NCBI GenBank assembly: GCA_032620915.1
Contig: CP136052.1
Span: 30,001 to 94,000, forward strand
Length of the DNA: 64,000 nt
Origin: Oscillospiraceae bacterium NTUH-002-81
Lineage (GTDB): Bacteria; Bacillota; Clostridia; Lachnospirales; Lachnospiraceae
Direction of reading: 5' to 3'
Shown here in pieces: positions 36,380-44,831 of the stretch. Positions within the stretch are counted from its first letter, which is position 1, and each line of letters begins with the position of its first letter. Position numbers and translations under genes: made by a program. Below the pieces are notes generated by a model. That model was not told where the DNA came from, ran no database searches, and saw only the letters and a list, made by a program, of their open reading frames with translations.

Positions 36380-38707
36380 ATGAATTATCCTTTTGAAAAT
36401 GATACCAGTGCAGTAATTAAAAAATTAGCACGAAAAAGTGTGCGTTTTGATAAGAAGAAAAACTTATTTTGCCTTTCGGCAATTATTGTAGCCGTTGCTA
36501 TGATAATGATGTCGTTGCTCACAGTGCAAAATATCATTTATCAAAATCAGAAAGAAATCGAAGGATTACATCAAGGGATTTTCTTTGACATTACGCAGGA
36601 CAGTAAAGAAAAGTTGTTAGCAAACGAAGAAGTAAAAAGTGTAGGACTTTCCTGTAATATCAAAACAGTGAAAGAAAATTCTAAAGAACTGTCTCTGATT
36701 TATTATGATGATGACATGCTTAGTTTGATTCCTGCCTTTGACGGAAAATATCCAGAGAAAGCAAGTGAAATTGCTGTTACAGATGCCTTTTTTGCCAGTG
36801 AAAATAAGTCTCCGGAAATCAACGCCATAGTTCAGTTGAATCTGGATGGTACTTTGAAGAATTATACTATTGTTGGTATTTATCATGATAAAACTTCTAC
36901 CGCTTATCCTGTTTTTGTTTCACTTGAAAAATGCCGGGAATTACGTGGAAATAACCTGCTTAATGGATATGTTTGGCTTGAAAATGCAGATACCCTTACA
37001 AAAGACGAAGCAACAGAAATATTATCTCAAATTTCAGAGGAGACTGGACTGAATAATTGGACAGTCAGCAGTTACTATGATTATGTAAATACAACTTTGT
37101 CCTTCAGTAATTATGCGGTATATGGTGTAGTTGCTGCCATTTTGTTTTTAGCTGCCGCACTTGTAATTTACAGCATTTTCTATATTTCGGTTGGACAAAA
37201 AGTTGCTGAGTTCGGACAGCTTCGGACAATAGGGGCAAGTAAAAAGCAAATTTATAAAATAGTTCTTAAACAGGGTTATATGCTTGCAGTTCCGGGGATT
37301 TTAATTGGTAGTATCATGGGAACGATCATCAGCTATTGTCTGCAATCAAAAGGCTGGTCAGTATTTGCATTTATTGTTTCTCTATGTGGCGCATGCCTTT
37401 TTGGAATACTGCTTGTTTATATTAGTGTTCGTAAACCAGCAAAAATTGCAGCGAATACTTCTCCAATTTCCGCCCTGAAAAATCCAGTGGGAATTGTAAA
37501 TTACCGCACTCACAAAAGACATCGTATTACGCCTGTATATTTAGCGAAAATCAGCTTTTCCAGAAACAGAAAAAAATCTCTATTGACCATTTTATCATTG
37601 GGACTGTGCGGAGTTATATTTTTCCTTGCAGCAAGTTATCAGAGTTCTTTTAATGCCGAGAGTATGGCTCGTTATTGGGATATGAAGTACGGAGATTTCA
37701 AAATCAGCATTGATTTAGAAAACGAAAGTGAAAATTTGGATGCTCTCTTGCAGAAAGAATATTTTTCTGATTATGTAAAGCGTGTTGGAGATATAGAGGG
37801 AGTTAGCAATATATTTACTTATGCTACCGTACCAGTTGATTTCTCAACAGACAATGATATTTCAGATAGCACCTTGATGCTCGGCTATAATGAAAAGGAT
37901 TTGGCGTCGCTAAATGCAGCGGTTTTGTCTGGAAATATTACTGATGATACAGAATTAGTTGTAAGTGATCCCGAACGTATTTATGATGTTTACCATTGGA
38001 AACCTCAAATTGGGGATACTGTGACCTTTAATTTCAAAAATCATAGTGGTAAAACAATAACAAAAGCATTCAAAATTGGTGCAATCACTTCCAGCAATGA
38101 TGGAATGGGTGGCTATATTTTCAGAATGCCGGAAAATATGCTCAAAGAACTTGCAGGTTATGACTGTACATACGCAATCGAAATACAAGCAGAAGCTGAA
38201 TATCAGGAGATAATCGAGCAAGAACTCAAATTACTCGTTTCTGACAATAGGGATGTTCGCTTACAAACCCTTCAAGATTTTATTGTAGAACACCAATCAG
38301 ACAATCGTGCAGGTTTTACATTAGCTTATGCGATTGCAGCCATCTTGTGGATATTTGCGGTCATCAATCAAATCAATCTTACTGTGACAAATCTTTTATC
38401 ACAGAAACAGGAAATGGGCACACTAAAATCTATTGGTATGACAAATAAGCAGTTGAAGCAAGCATTTATGATGGAAGGTCTTTTTACTACTTTGATTGCA
38501 TTGCTTATAACTGCTGTTGTTGGAATCCCCGGCGGATATGCAATCGGTATATTTTTGAAAAATGCAGGCATGTCTACGGGATTTGTATTTCCGGTTGTTG
38601 CTTTTACTCTTTTTGCTGTTGCTATGTTTATGCTTGAAAGTTTGATGACAATATTGCTTATTCATTCATGGAAGAAGCAATCTGTTATTGCAATAATGCG
38701 AAATTGA
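36380..38707 (+). CDS. FtsX-domain ABC permease, Bce/antimicrobial-peptide type
   Basis: 775 aa with an N-terminal helix, a large extracytoplasmic domain (about residues 55-240), an FtsX core (FGQLRTIGASKKQIYKIVLK), a second external domain and a second FtsX core (QEMGTLKSIGMTNKQLKQAF). RBS AAAGGAGG is ideal. Permeases of this size next to a two-component system usually give resistance to bacitracin, lantibiotics or host peptides; the actual ligand is not known. It is the cargo of island 2. Confidence 0.92.
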   Translation: MNYPFENDTSAVIKKLARKSVRFDKKKNLFCLSAIIVAVAMIMMSLLTVQNIIYQNQKEIEGLHQGIFFDITQDSKEKLLANEEVKSVGLSCNIKTVKENSKELSLIYYDDDMLSLIPAFDGKYPEKASEIAVTDAFFASENKSPEINAIVQLNLDGTLKNYTIVGIYHDKTSTAYPVFVSLEKCRELRGNNLLNGYVWLENADTLTKDEATEILSQISEETGLNNWTVSSYYDYVNTTLSFSNYAVYGVVAAILFLAAALVIYSIFYISVGQKVAEFGQLRTIGASKKQIYKIVLKQGYMLAVPGILIGSIMGTIISYCLQSKGWSVFAFIVSLCGACLFGILLVYISVRKPAKIAANTSPISALKNPVGIVNYRTHKRHRITPVYLAKISFSRNRKKSLLTILSLGLCGVIFFLAASYQSSFNAESMARYWDMKYGDFKISIDLENESENLDALLQKEYFSDYVKRVGDIEGVSNIFTYATVPVDFSTDNDISDSTLMLGYNEKDLASLNAAVLSGNITDDTELVVSDPERIYDVYHWKPQIGDTVTFNFKNHSGKTITKAFKIGAITSSNDGMGGYIFRMPENMLKELAGYDCTYAIEIQAEAEYQEIIEQELKLLVSDNRDVRLQTLQDFIVEHQSDNRAGFTLAYAIAAILWIFAVINQINLTVTNLLSQKQEMGTLKSIGMTNKQLKQAFMMEGLFTTLIALLITAVVGIPGGYAIGIFLKNAGMSTGFVFPVVAFTLFAVAMFMLESLMTILLIHSWKKQSVIAIMRN

Positions 38708-38721
38708 TGATAGAAAGCTTT

Positions 38722-38928
38722 TCATATCTCGGTCAGCTCCACAATTACATTACTCTGCTGATACAGCCAGTCCGTAAATTCTTTCGGGCTGGCTGTTCCT
38801 GTTTTTACAGCCTTTTTTCTCTGTAATACTTCTTTTTCATACAGTAAATTTTCACTAGGCTGGTATGGAGTAATTTTACTGTCTATACAGTAAGTTGAAA
38901 ATACTAATATGGTCTTTTTTCTAACCAA
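38722..38928 (-). CDS. Hypothetical small protein of island 2
   Basis: 68 aa with a TTG start (reads L/M-VRKKTILVFSTYC) that overlaps the end of the upstream DUF6040-like gene by 25 nt. It ends at 38722, convergent to the permease. The sequence SPKEFTDWLYQQSNVIVELT looks protein-like. There is no ribosome site of note, so translation may be coupled to the gene before it. Function unknown. Confidence 0.45.
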   Translation of the reverse strand: MVRKKTILVFSTYCIDSKITPYQPSENLLYEKEVLQRKKAVKTGTASPKEFTDWLYQQSNVIVELTEI

Positions 38929-39869
38929 ACTTTAAGATAACATCTAATTCCAACATATGCGCCCTGCGAAAGTACGAAAAGCAATAGAAGATTTACTGAC
39001 AGTACTTTTTTGATTGATTCTCCAAAATAAATGACAATAGCAACACTTGTCAGTATCATTAGTAGAGTAATAACATCCCAACAGTTTTTCTTATATAATT
39101 CTATAACCTTTATTTCTATCAGTATCGCCAGCATCCCTGTTCCTGCCATACATATTCCTACAATCAATATTAGCAATAACCAATATACCATTCCGGCTAT
39201 AAAAGCATTTGGAATTTTTGTACTAATCTGTGCCGCAGAATGCCCGGCATCAATCGTCCATCCGACAAAGGTTTGTATGAATGATGCTAAATCATTGAAG
39301 AATGATTTACAATCGACAAGGAACATATCTGACTGTACTGCCTGAAAAAGAGTGGTTGTCAACGAATACCATGCAAGAAGGAACAAGGTTGTTTGGAACA
39401 TTACCGTTTTTGCTTTATACTGTCCTGCAAGTCGCTCTTTTTGTGTTTCGTATTTTGCTTTTGCATTCTGATAGGCTGTCCGGTTACAGGCTTCACATTT
39501 TTCATAGAGTACCGGCTTTTCTACCGGTATTTCTACGATTTTCTGATGTGTCCGGGCATAATCCCGTTCCTGTGTTAAATAGCATATTTTATCTTGACAT
39601 TCCTCTATCATGACGTTTGCGCTTCGCAACTTCTCTTTCTCGATCCGCAATGCTCTGTCTGCCAGCTTCAAGTCGTTCTTTAATGCTTGAATATTCCCGG
39701 CTCTGTTCTCTTTGTTTAATTTCTCGTTCAAGGTCAGAGATTCGCTGAGCTGCGTCTTCAGTTCCACGATAAGCTGTTCTTTCTGTTCTAGTTCTTCTTG
39801 TATCTCCTCGGTCAAGAGCAGAAGTTCTTCCAACTGTTCGGCGTTCTTTGATTCTCTGGATTCGTTCAT
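38904..39869 (-). CDS. DUF6040-like coiled-coil membrane protein overlapping mobA
   Basis: 321 aa. Residues 1-110 form a charged coiled coil (EQLEELLLLTEEIQEELEQK). A Cys pair CEACNRTAYQNAK follows, then four to five membrane helices in the C-terminal half. The first 281 nt overlap the 3' end of the relaxase gene in another frame, yet the start has its own RBS (AAAGGA, 9 nt upstream). Proteins of this type accompany MOBQ relaxases on clostridial mobilizable elements (from memory). The role is unknown, perhaps docking to a host conjugation apparatus. Confidence 0.72.
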   Translation of the reverse strand: MNESRESKNAEQLEELLLLTEEIQEELEQKEQLIVELKTQLSESLTLNEKLNKENRAGNIQALKNDLKLADRALRIEKEKLRSANVMIEECQDKICYLTQERDYARTHQKIVEIPVEKPVLYEKCEACNRTAYQNAKAKYETQKERLAGQYKAKTVMFQTTLFLLAWYSLTTTLFQAVQSDMFLVDCKSFFNDLASFIQTFVGWTIDAGHSAAQISTKIPNAFIAGMVYWLLLILIVGICMAGTGMLAILIEIKVIELYKKNCWDVITLLMILTSVAIVIYFGESIKKVLSVNLLLLFVLSQGAYVGIRCYLKVWLEKRPY

Positions 39870-41310
39870 CTATATCACGTCCTTTCTCTATCTGCTGTTC
39901 CAGTTCAGCAATTCGGTGTTCTGTTTCAGTAATAAACTGTTTTCGCTGTTCAGCTTCTGTGCCAATTTCTGCCATTGCTGATTTTCGTTTTCCAAAAGCT
40001 CTATCTTCGTTTTCTGTTCTTCCATCTTGGAAAGCAGTTCCTCGGTATTTGGCAAAATGTTGAGCAGCTCGGATAACTCGTTGTTTAATTTTTGTAATTT
40101 CTGATTCTGTTTTTGCATAAGAGAGAGTTGAGTGTCCCGGTTCTGCATTTCCAGAATCATTTCTGCCATTAGGTTCTGCTGTTCTTCGATTTGACCAATC
40201 ATGGATTCCATTAAGGGTATAATTTCCCGGCTTTCTTCTAATGTCATTTAATCGCTCCTTCCATAATGATAATGCACCCGATACTTTCCCAAAGGTGTTT
40301 AGTATCTTTTGCAATAACGTGTTTTGCTGTTTTATGATTTGATTTTCCGCTACTTTCCACGAACCTTTTATTTCCTGCCCGGCAAGAAATTTTTGTTCAA
40401 TCTTTCTTGCGTCAGCACCTTCATGGATGGTAGGAATCTGGAGTTTTCCCTGTTTTTCATAAGAACGGTGATTAACCTGATTATGCAAAGGAAGATGTTC
40501 ATTACACACCTTTGCCCACTCACTCCGCCACAGCTCACAATTTTTTGGATTGTTCCATCCAGTAGCATCGGTCAGCACCCGTTTCCATTGCAGGCGGTTT
40601 CTTGCTCCAATCTTCTGAATTCCGTTTTCGTCTAATACAGGGATACGGATTCCATGACGGTCAGGGTTTTTCTTATCCTGCCACCAGTTCGGATGGGATT
40701 CATCAATCACGATATTTCCGTTTTTATCTCTGACAAAATCCCAATCCTTGACTTCTTTCTTTCCCCAAGAATGATCCGGGTTAAAAGGACGCATAGTTAG
40801 AAGCAGATGGACATGGGGGTTGCCATCCCCTTTGTCGTGGATACTCCAATCAGCGCACATTCCTCTATCTACAAAAGTTTTTTGGATATAGTCGGTTGTA
40901 TATTGAATTTGTTCCTGTCTGCTCCATTCTTTGGGGAGGGCAAATTCAAATGACCTGCCAAGTTGGGCATCTGCATTTTTTTCAATCTTCAATACCTCAT
41001 TCCATAACCTCTGTTTCTGAAATGTGATTTTGAATTTTTCTAAAGCAGCTTCTTTATCTTCTGACCTTTTGTAGCGGACAGATTTTTGAAAGCGTTTTAT
41101 ATTTTCTTCTGGTACTATCTGCCATTCAGGAGGTGCGTTTTCACACATCATCAGACTGGTGTAGACCACTTCTTTTTTAGAAGTGTAATAACTGATTCTC
41201 CCGGTTTCCTCGTTTTTCATCACATCCCCATTGAGATATGCGGAAGCGGAGATAACAGATTTCCCTTTACTTCGTCCGACTATTTTGATTGTGTAATGAA
41301 AAATCGCCAT
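39589..41310 (-). CDS. mobA: MobA/MobL-family relaxase (MOBQ)
   Basis: 573 aa. The N-terminal relaxase domain begins MAIFHYTIKIVGRSKGKSVI and includes the metal-binding HUH motif NPHVHLLLTMRPF (about residues 155-170). It is followed by a long charged region rich in Arg, Glu and Gln. Start 41310 has AGGAGG 8 nt upstream. It nicks at oriT, found 270 bp upstream. The last 660 nt overlap two other genes in a second frame, so its C-terminal composition (Arg/Glu-rich) is partly dictated by them. Confidence 0.95.
   Translation of the reverse strand: MAIFHYTIKIVGRSKGKSVISASAYLNGDVMKNEETGRISYYTSKKEVVYTSLMMCENAPPEWQIVPEENIKRFQKSVRYKRSEDKEAALEKFKITFQKQRLWNEVLKIEKNADAQLGRSFEFALPKEWSRQEQIQYTTDYIQKTFVDRGMCADWSIHDKGDGNPHVHLLLTMRPFNPDHSWGKKEVKDWDFVRDKNGNIVIDESHPNWWQDKKNPDRHGIRIPVLDENGIQKIGARNRLQWKRVLTDATGWNNPKNCELWRSEWAKVCNEHLPLHNQVNHRSYEKQGKLQIPTIHEGADARKIEQKFLAGQEIKGSWKVAENQIIKQQNTLLQKILNTFGKVSGALSLWKERLNDIRRKPGNYTLNGIHDWSNRRTAEPNGRNDSGNAEPGHSTLSYAKTESEITKIKQRVIRAAQHFAKYRGTAFQDGRTENEDRAFGKRKSAMAEIGTEAEQRKQFITETEHRIAELEQQIEKGRDIDERIQRIKERRTVGRTSALDRGDTRRTRTERTAYRGTEDAAQRISDLEREIKQREQSREYSSIKERLEAGRQSIADREREVAKRKRHDRGMSR
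39888..40247 (-). CDS. Coiled-coil protein nested inside mobA
   Basis: 119 aa in a different frame, wholly within mobA. It is almost entirely heptad-like (QLSLMQKQNQKLQKLNNELS). A textbook RBS AAGGAG lies 7 nt before the ATG, and its stop is 19 nt before the next nested gene's start. Both facts argue that it is translated. Function unknown. Confidence 0.65.
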   Translation of the reverse strand: MTLEESREIIPLMESMIGQIEEQQNLMAEMILEMQNRDTQLSLMQKQNQKLQKLNNELSELLNILPNTEELLSKMEEQKTKIELLENENQQWQKLAQKLNSENSLLLKQNTELLNWNSR

Positions 41311-41558
41311 ATCTGGATTCCTCCTTTCTGCACATCCGGTATAGATTTCCGGCAACATTGCTTTCGATTTTAGAAAAAGCAGCATTGCCAGAACGCCCTC
41401 TGCGTAAGAGTGCCCTGCGCATAGCAGCCTGCATGGAATGCGCCTCTCTGGCGAAGAGTGCCTCCTGTGGCATGAGCAGGTCTGGCTGAAAGCCCCGCCG
41501 ACGGAACGAGCCCGGCAAGCGTGAGCGCAGACCGGTTGCCACTTGTGGCAAACTTATT

Positions 41559-41591
41559 GGGACGACCTCTGGTTGTCCATAAGTGCGCCCT
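41559..41591 (-). other. oriT: Origin of transfer, RSF1010/MOBQ type
   Basis: The nic-region core TAAGTGCGCCCT (41580-41591) equals the conserved core of RSF1010/pIP501-type origins. It is preceded by the expected inverted repeat GGACGACC/GGTTGTCC (41560-41578). The 327-bp GC-rich gap between mobA and the DUF3847-like gene contains it; open frames in the gap look fortuitous. Confidence 0.85.
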
Positions 41592-41637
41592 TCATGAAAA
41601 AGCAATGAAGGGAATGAAAAACTCATCCCATCCGCCA

Positions 41638-41952
41638 TTACACTTCCTCCATATCGGTATTTGTTTCTTTCTGCATTGCCTTTGAGAAAAATTTCCCATT
41701 GGCTTCCTGCTTTTTCAGAAAACCAATCAGCTTTGGGATGTCTTCCTCCTCAATAGTCGCACCAAGAACGGATTCCACCGCACCGCCAACCTGACAGAGC
41801 CTATGGGTTCGTTTTTTACTTTCTTCGGCTTTCTTTCGTTTTAGAAGTTCTTTCTTCTGTGCTGCATATCGTTTTGCTTTTTCAAGGCTTTCCTGTTCCT
41901 TCTTTTCCATTTCAAGCATTCGTTCTTCATAACTTTTTGTTGATTTTGCCAT
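41638..41952 (-). CDS. DUF3847-like mobilization accessory protein
   Basis: 104 aa, highly charged. A Lys/Glu-rich coiled N-terminal half (YEERMLEMEKKEQESLEKAK) precedes a C-terminal IGFLKKQEANGKFFSKAM. Such small proteins stand beside oriT and MobA on related elements and may help load the relaxase. RBS AAAGGAG lies about 9 nt upstream. Confidence 0.8.
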   Translation of the reverse strand: MAKSTKSYEERMLEMEKKEQESLEKAKRYAAQKKELLKRKKAEESKKRTHRLCQVGGAVESVLGATIEEEDIPKLIGFLKKQEANGKFFSKAMQKETNTDMEEV

Positions 41953-41991
41953 TCTTACATTCTCCTTTCCTTCACAAACATAAGTTCTCGG

Positions 41992-42021
41992 TTGCGTATC
42001 AGAAGAAGCACATGGTATAAT
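41992..42021 (+). promoter_or_regulatory. Promoter of a possible small RNA
   Basis: TTGCGT (41992-41997) and TATAAT (42016-42021), spacing 18 bp, on the strand opposite to all neighbouring genes. Confidence 0.5.
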
Positions 42022-42027
42022 CTTCTT

Positions 42028-42094
42028 GCGTGTAGGTATATCATGGCTTCGGTCTGATAGAACCTTTGGCGGTTTCTTCGGAAGCCGCCTTTTT
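42028..42094 (+). ncRNA. Possible small RNA with UUCG-loop terminator
   Basis: From the promoter at 41992-42021, a transcript of about 67 nt would end at a perfect terminator, GGCGGTTTC-TTCG-GAAGCCGCC plus TTTTT (42068-42094). No gene on this strand precedes the terminator, which overlaps the end of the xis-like gene. It may therefore be an antisense or trans-acting RNA of island 2. Confidence 0.5.
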
Positions 42095-42323
42095 AATTTG
42101 CCGCAGTTCTTGTTACGGCTTTTACATTTCCTCTATCCCTCAAATCACGACCTTCATTAGCTTCCATAAACATTTCCAGAATATCGGTTTTAATCAGGAC
42201 TTTGCGACCAACCTTTAATACTGGAAGTTTCTTCCATTCTACAAGCTGTCTTAAGGTATTTCTGCCGATTCCCGTATAGTCAGCAGCTTCTTCGATGGAT
42301 AATGCAATTTTTCTTTGCGTCAT
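42093..42323 (-). CDS. xis: Excisionase-family DNA-binding protein
   Basis: 76 aa. MerR-like winged helix: SIEEAADYTGIGRNTLRQLV then LPVLKVGRKVLIKTDILEMF, typical of Tn916-like Xis. RBS AAGGAGGTG lies 8 nt upstream. It is divergent from the repressor gene and directs the integrase towards excision. Confidence 0.88.
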   Translation of the reverse strand: MTQRKIALSIEEAADYTGIGRNTLRQLVEWKKLPVLKVGRKVLIKTDILEMFMEANEGRDLRDRGNVKAVTRTAAN

Positions 42324-42494
42324 ATAATCACCTCCTTATAAATTGCATTATGCAATTCTTGTGATGTAAGTATATCCTTTTCATATCTTTTTGTCAAGCG
42401 TTACGAAATATCAAAAACAAACTTTATGTTGCATATTGCAATTTTGGAAAAACAATGCTATAATTCATACATACCGAAAAAGGAGGCAGTCAGC

Positions 42495-43124
42495 ATGAAA
42501 GATAAAGAACTACGCAAGCTGATAGGCAGCAGAGTAAAACAGCGCCGTCTGGAATTGAATCTGACACAGCCTTATGTCGCAGAAAAGATGGGGGTTACCG
42601 CTTCTACAATCCTGCGTTATGAGAATGGTTCGATTGACAATACGAAAAAAATGGTGCTGGAAGGTCTTTCGGAAGCACTCCATGTATCTGTGGAATGGCT
42701 CAAAGGGGAAACAGATGAATATGAAACCGACATTACGGATAAGAGAGAGTTACAGATTCGTGATGCGATGGGAGATATTCTGGAACAGTTACCGCTTGCC
42801 CTTACCAAAGAAGAAGATGCTTTTTCAAAAGATTTATTACTGCTGATGTTAAAACAATATGGTCTGTTTTTGGATTCCTTCCAGTTCGCCTGCAAAAATT
42901 TCAAGGGGAATGCTGGTCAGACGGATATTGCCAAAACAATAGGGTTTGAATCGAATGAGGAATATAATGAGATTATGTTCTTAAGGGAAATCACTCCTAC
43001 CATCAATGCTCTTAATGAGATGGCAGACGTTGTAAGGCTCTATTCCAAGAAACCAAAAACAGCAGAACAAAGGCTTGCAAATCTTTTATCAGAAGTCTTA
43101 TACGAAGATTCCGAATCGGTATAG
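42495..43124 (+). CDS. XRE-family repressor of island 2
   Basis: 209 aa. Residues 1-70 form a helix-turn-helix (VKQRRLELNLTQPYVAEKMG, TASTILRYENGSIDN). The rest is helical, ending LLSEVLYEDSESV. RBS AAAAGGAGG precedes ATG 42495. Placed between divergent xis and the integrase, it probably governs the integration/excision genes. Confidence 0.88.
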   Translation: MKDKELRKLIGSRVKQRRLELNLTQPYVAEKMGVTASTILRYENGSIDNTKKMVLEGLSEALHVSVEWLKGETDEYETDITDKRELQIRDAMGDILEQLPLALTKEEDAFSKDLLLLMLKQYGLFLDSFQFACKNFKGNAGQTDIAKTIGFESNEEYNEIMFLREITPTINALNEMADVVRLYSKKPKTAEQRLANLLSEVLYEDSESV

Positions 43125-43210
43125 TAAGACAACCGGAGTTATGATATACTTACACGCACGAAGCATTTCATCAGTTCCGATTGTCTAATATCGAAAGGAG
43201 ATATACGATT

Positions 43211-44506
43211 ATGGCAAAAGGATCTGTAAGAAAAAAAGGAAAGAAATGGTACTACCGCTTCTATGTAGAGGACGCAAGCGGCAATCTTGTTCAAAAAGAA
43301 TGCGTTGGAACAGAAAGCAAAAGTGAAACTGAAAAGCTGCTCCGTCAGGCAATGGATGATTATGAAAAAAAGAAATTTGTTGCCAAAGCGGAAAATCTCA
43401 CAGTCGGACAACTTCTGGATGTGTGGGCAGAGGAGGAATTAAAAACAGGTACGCTCAGCAATGGTACTGTGGAGAATTACCTCGGAACAATCCGAAATAT
43501 CAAGAAACACCCATTGGCAGAACGGAAATTAAAAAATGTAACCTCTGAGCATTTGCAATCCTTCTTTGATTTGCTTTCCTTTGGGGGAGTTCATCCCGAT
43601 GGAAAAGAGAAAAAGGGTTACAGCAAAGATTACATCCATTCTTTTTCCGCAGTCATGCAGCAGTCCTTCCGCTTTGCAGTATTTCCAAAACAGTATATTA
43701 CGTTCAATCCCATGCAGTATATTAAACTGCGGTATCAGACGGACGAAGTTGATTTGTTTTCGGATGAGGACATGGACGGAAATATCCAACCAATTTCACG
43801 AGAAGATTATGAAAGACTGCTTACGTATCTTCAAAAAAAGAACCCAGTCGCAATACTTCCAATCCAGATAGCCTATTATGCCGGGCTTCGTATTGGAGAA
43901 GCCTGTGGTTTGGCATGGCAGGACGTAAATCTGGAAGAACAATGCCTTACCATAAGACGCAGCATCCGATATGATGGCTCAAAACGCAAATATATCATCG
44001 GACCAACCAAGCGGAAAAAAGTGAGGATTGTTGATTTTGGAGATACGCTGGTAGAGATTTTCCGTAATGCCCGGAAAGAGCAGTTAAAAAATCGAATGCA
44101 GTATGGAGAACTTTATCACACGAACTACTACAAAGAGGTCAAAGAGAAAAACAGAGTGTACTACGAGTATTATTGCTTAGACAGAACAGAGGAAGTCCCG
44201 GCAGATTATAAAGAAATTTCTTTCGTCTGCTTAAGACCTGATGGCTGTCTGGAACTTCCGACTACTTTGGGAACGGTATGCAGAAAGGTAGCAAAAACAT
44301 TAGAGGGATTTGAAGGCTTTCATTTCCACCAGTTACGTCACACCTATGCAAGCAACCTTTTAGCAAATGGAGCTGCCCCAAAAGATGTGCAGGAATTGTT
44401 AGGACACTCAGATGTCAGTACCACAATGAACGTCTATGCTCACTCCACAAGAGATGCGAAACGAAAATCGGTTCGGCTTCTTGATAAAGTGGTAGGCAAT
44501 GACTAA
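43211..44506 (+). CDS. int: Tyrosine recombinase (Tn916-like integrase)
   Basis: 431 aa. An AP2-like arm-binding N-terminus (KGSVRKKGKKWYYRFYVEDA) is followed by a core-binding domain and a catalytic domain with Arg in AGLRIGEACGL, HQLRHTYAS, LGHSDVSTTMNVYAH (Tyr nucleophile). The start at 43211 fits AAAGGAG 10 nt upstream and the family alignment; the frame opens at 43181. The arm-like repeats just behind the gene mark the right end of the element. Confidence 0.95.
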   Translation: MAKGSVRKKGKKWYYRFYVEDASGNLVQKECVGTESKSETEKLLRQAMDDYEKKKFVAKAENLTVGQLLDVWAEEELKTGTLSNGTVENYLGTIRNIKKHPLAERKLKNVTSEHLQSFFDLLSFGGVHPDGKEKKGYSKDYIHSFSAVMQQSFRFAVFPKQYITFNPMQYIKLRYQTDEVDLFSDEDMDGNIQPISREDYERLLTYLQKKNPVAILPIQIAYYAGLRIGEACGLAWQDVNLEEQCLTIRRSIRYDGSKRKYIIGPTKRKKVRIVDFGDTLVEIFRNARKEQLKNRMQYGELYHTNYYKEVKEKNRVYYEYYCLDRTEEVPADYKEISFVCLRPDGCLELPTTLGTVCRKVAKTLEGFEGFHFHQLRHTYASNLLANGAAPKDVQELLGHSDVSTTMNVYAHSTRDAKRKSVRLLDKVVGND

Positions 44507-44515
44507 AAAATTTCC

Positions 44516-44570
44516 CTTATTTCCCTTGTGATTATCTCATAAGGGCAAAAATAAGGGAAACTATATATCA
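44516..44570 (+). repeat. Right candidate integrase arm sites
   Basis: TTTCCCTTATTTCCCTTGTG followed by the inverted AATAAGGGAAA, immediately behind the integrase. They match the left set at 33148-33232. The remainder up to 44832 holds one terminator and no gene. Confidence 0.5.
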
Positions 44571-44670
44571 TTTCACTAATGGACAGGCGGGAAAGCCTAT
44601 AAAATGGGGAAAGTTAGAGAGATAATTATATAAATTCCAATTTGTAAACCAAACAATAAAAGTATCTGTG

Positions 44671-44709
44671 AAAAAGCGTATGAAGTTTTGATGAGTTCGT
44701 ACGCTTTTT
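44671..44709 (+). terminator. Terminator, right flank of island 2
   Basis: AAAAAGCGTA pairs with TACGCTTTTT across a 20-nt loop. The A- and T-runs on both sides allow use on either strand. Confidence 0.7.
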
Positions 44710-44831
44710 GTTATGAATAGAGAAGAAAAAATGTAAGATCAGGAGATGTATAGGTAAGAAAAAATGTGAAAAATATACTTGAATAGATCTGAAAAAATGC
44801 GATATACTATTTGGGAAAGGATGGTGGGATA

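Noticed and set aside
41267..41638. 123-codon minus-strand frame between mobA and the DUF3847-like gene
   Set aside because: It spans oriT, is very Arg-rich and overlaps the relaxase start; a by-product of GC-rich non-coding DNA.
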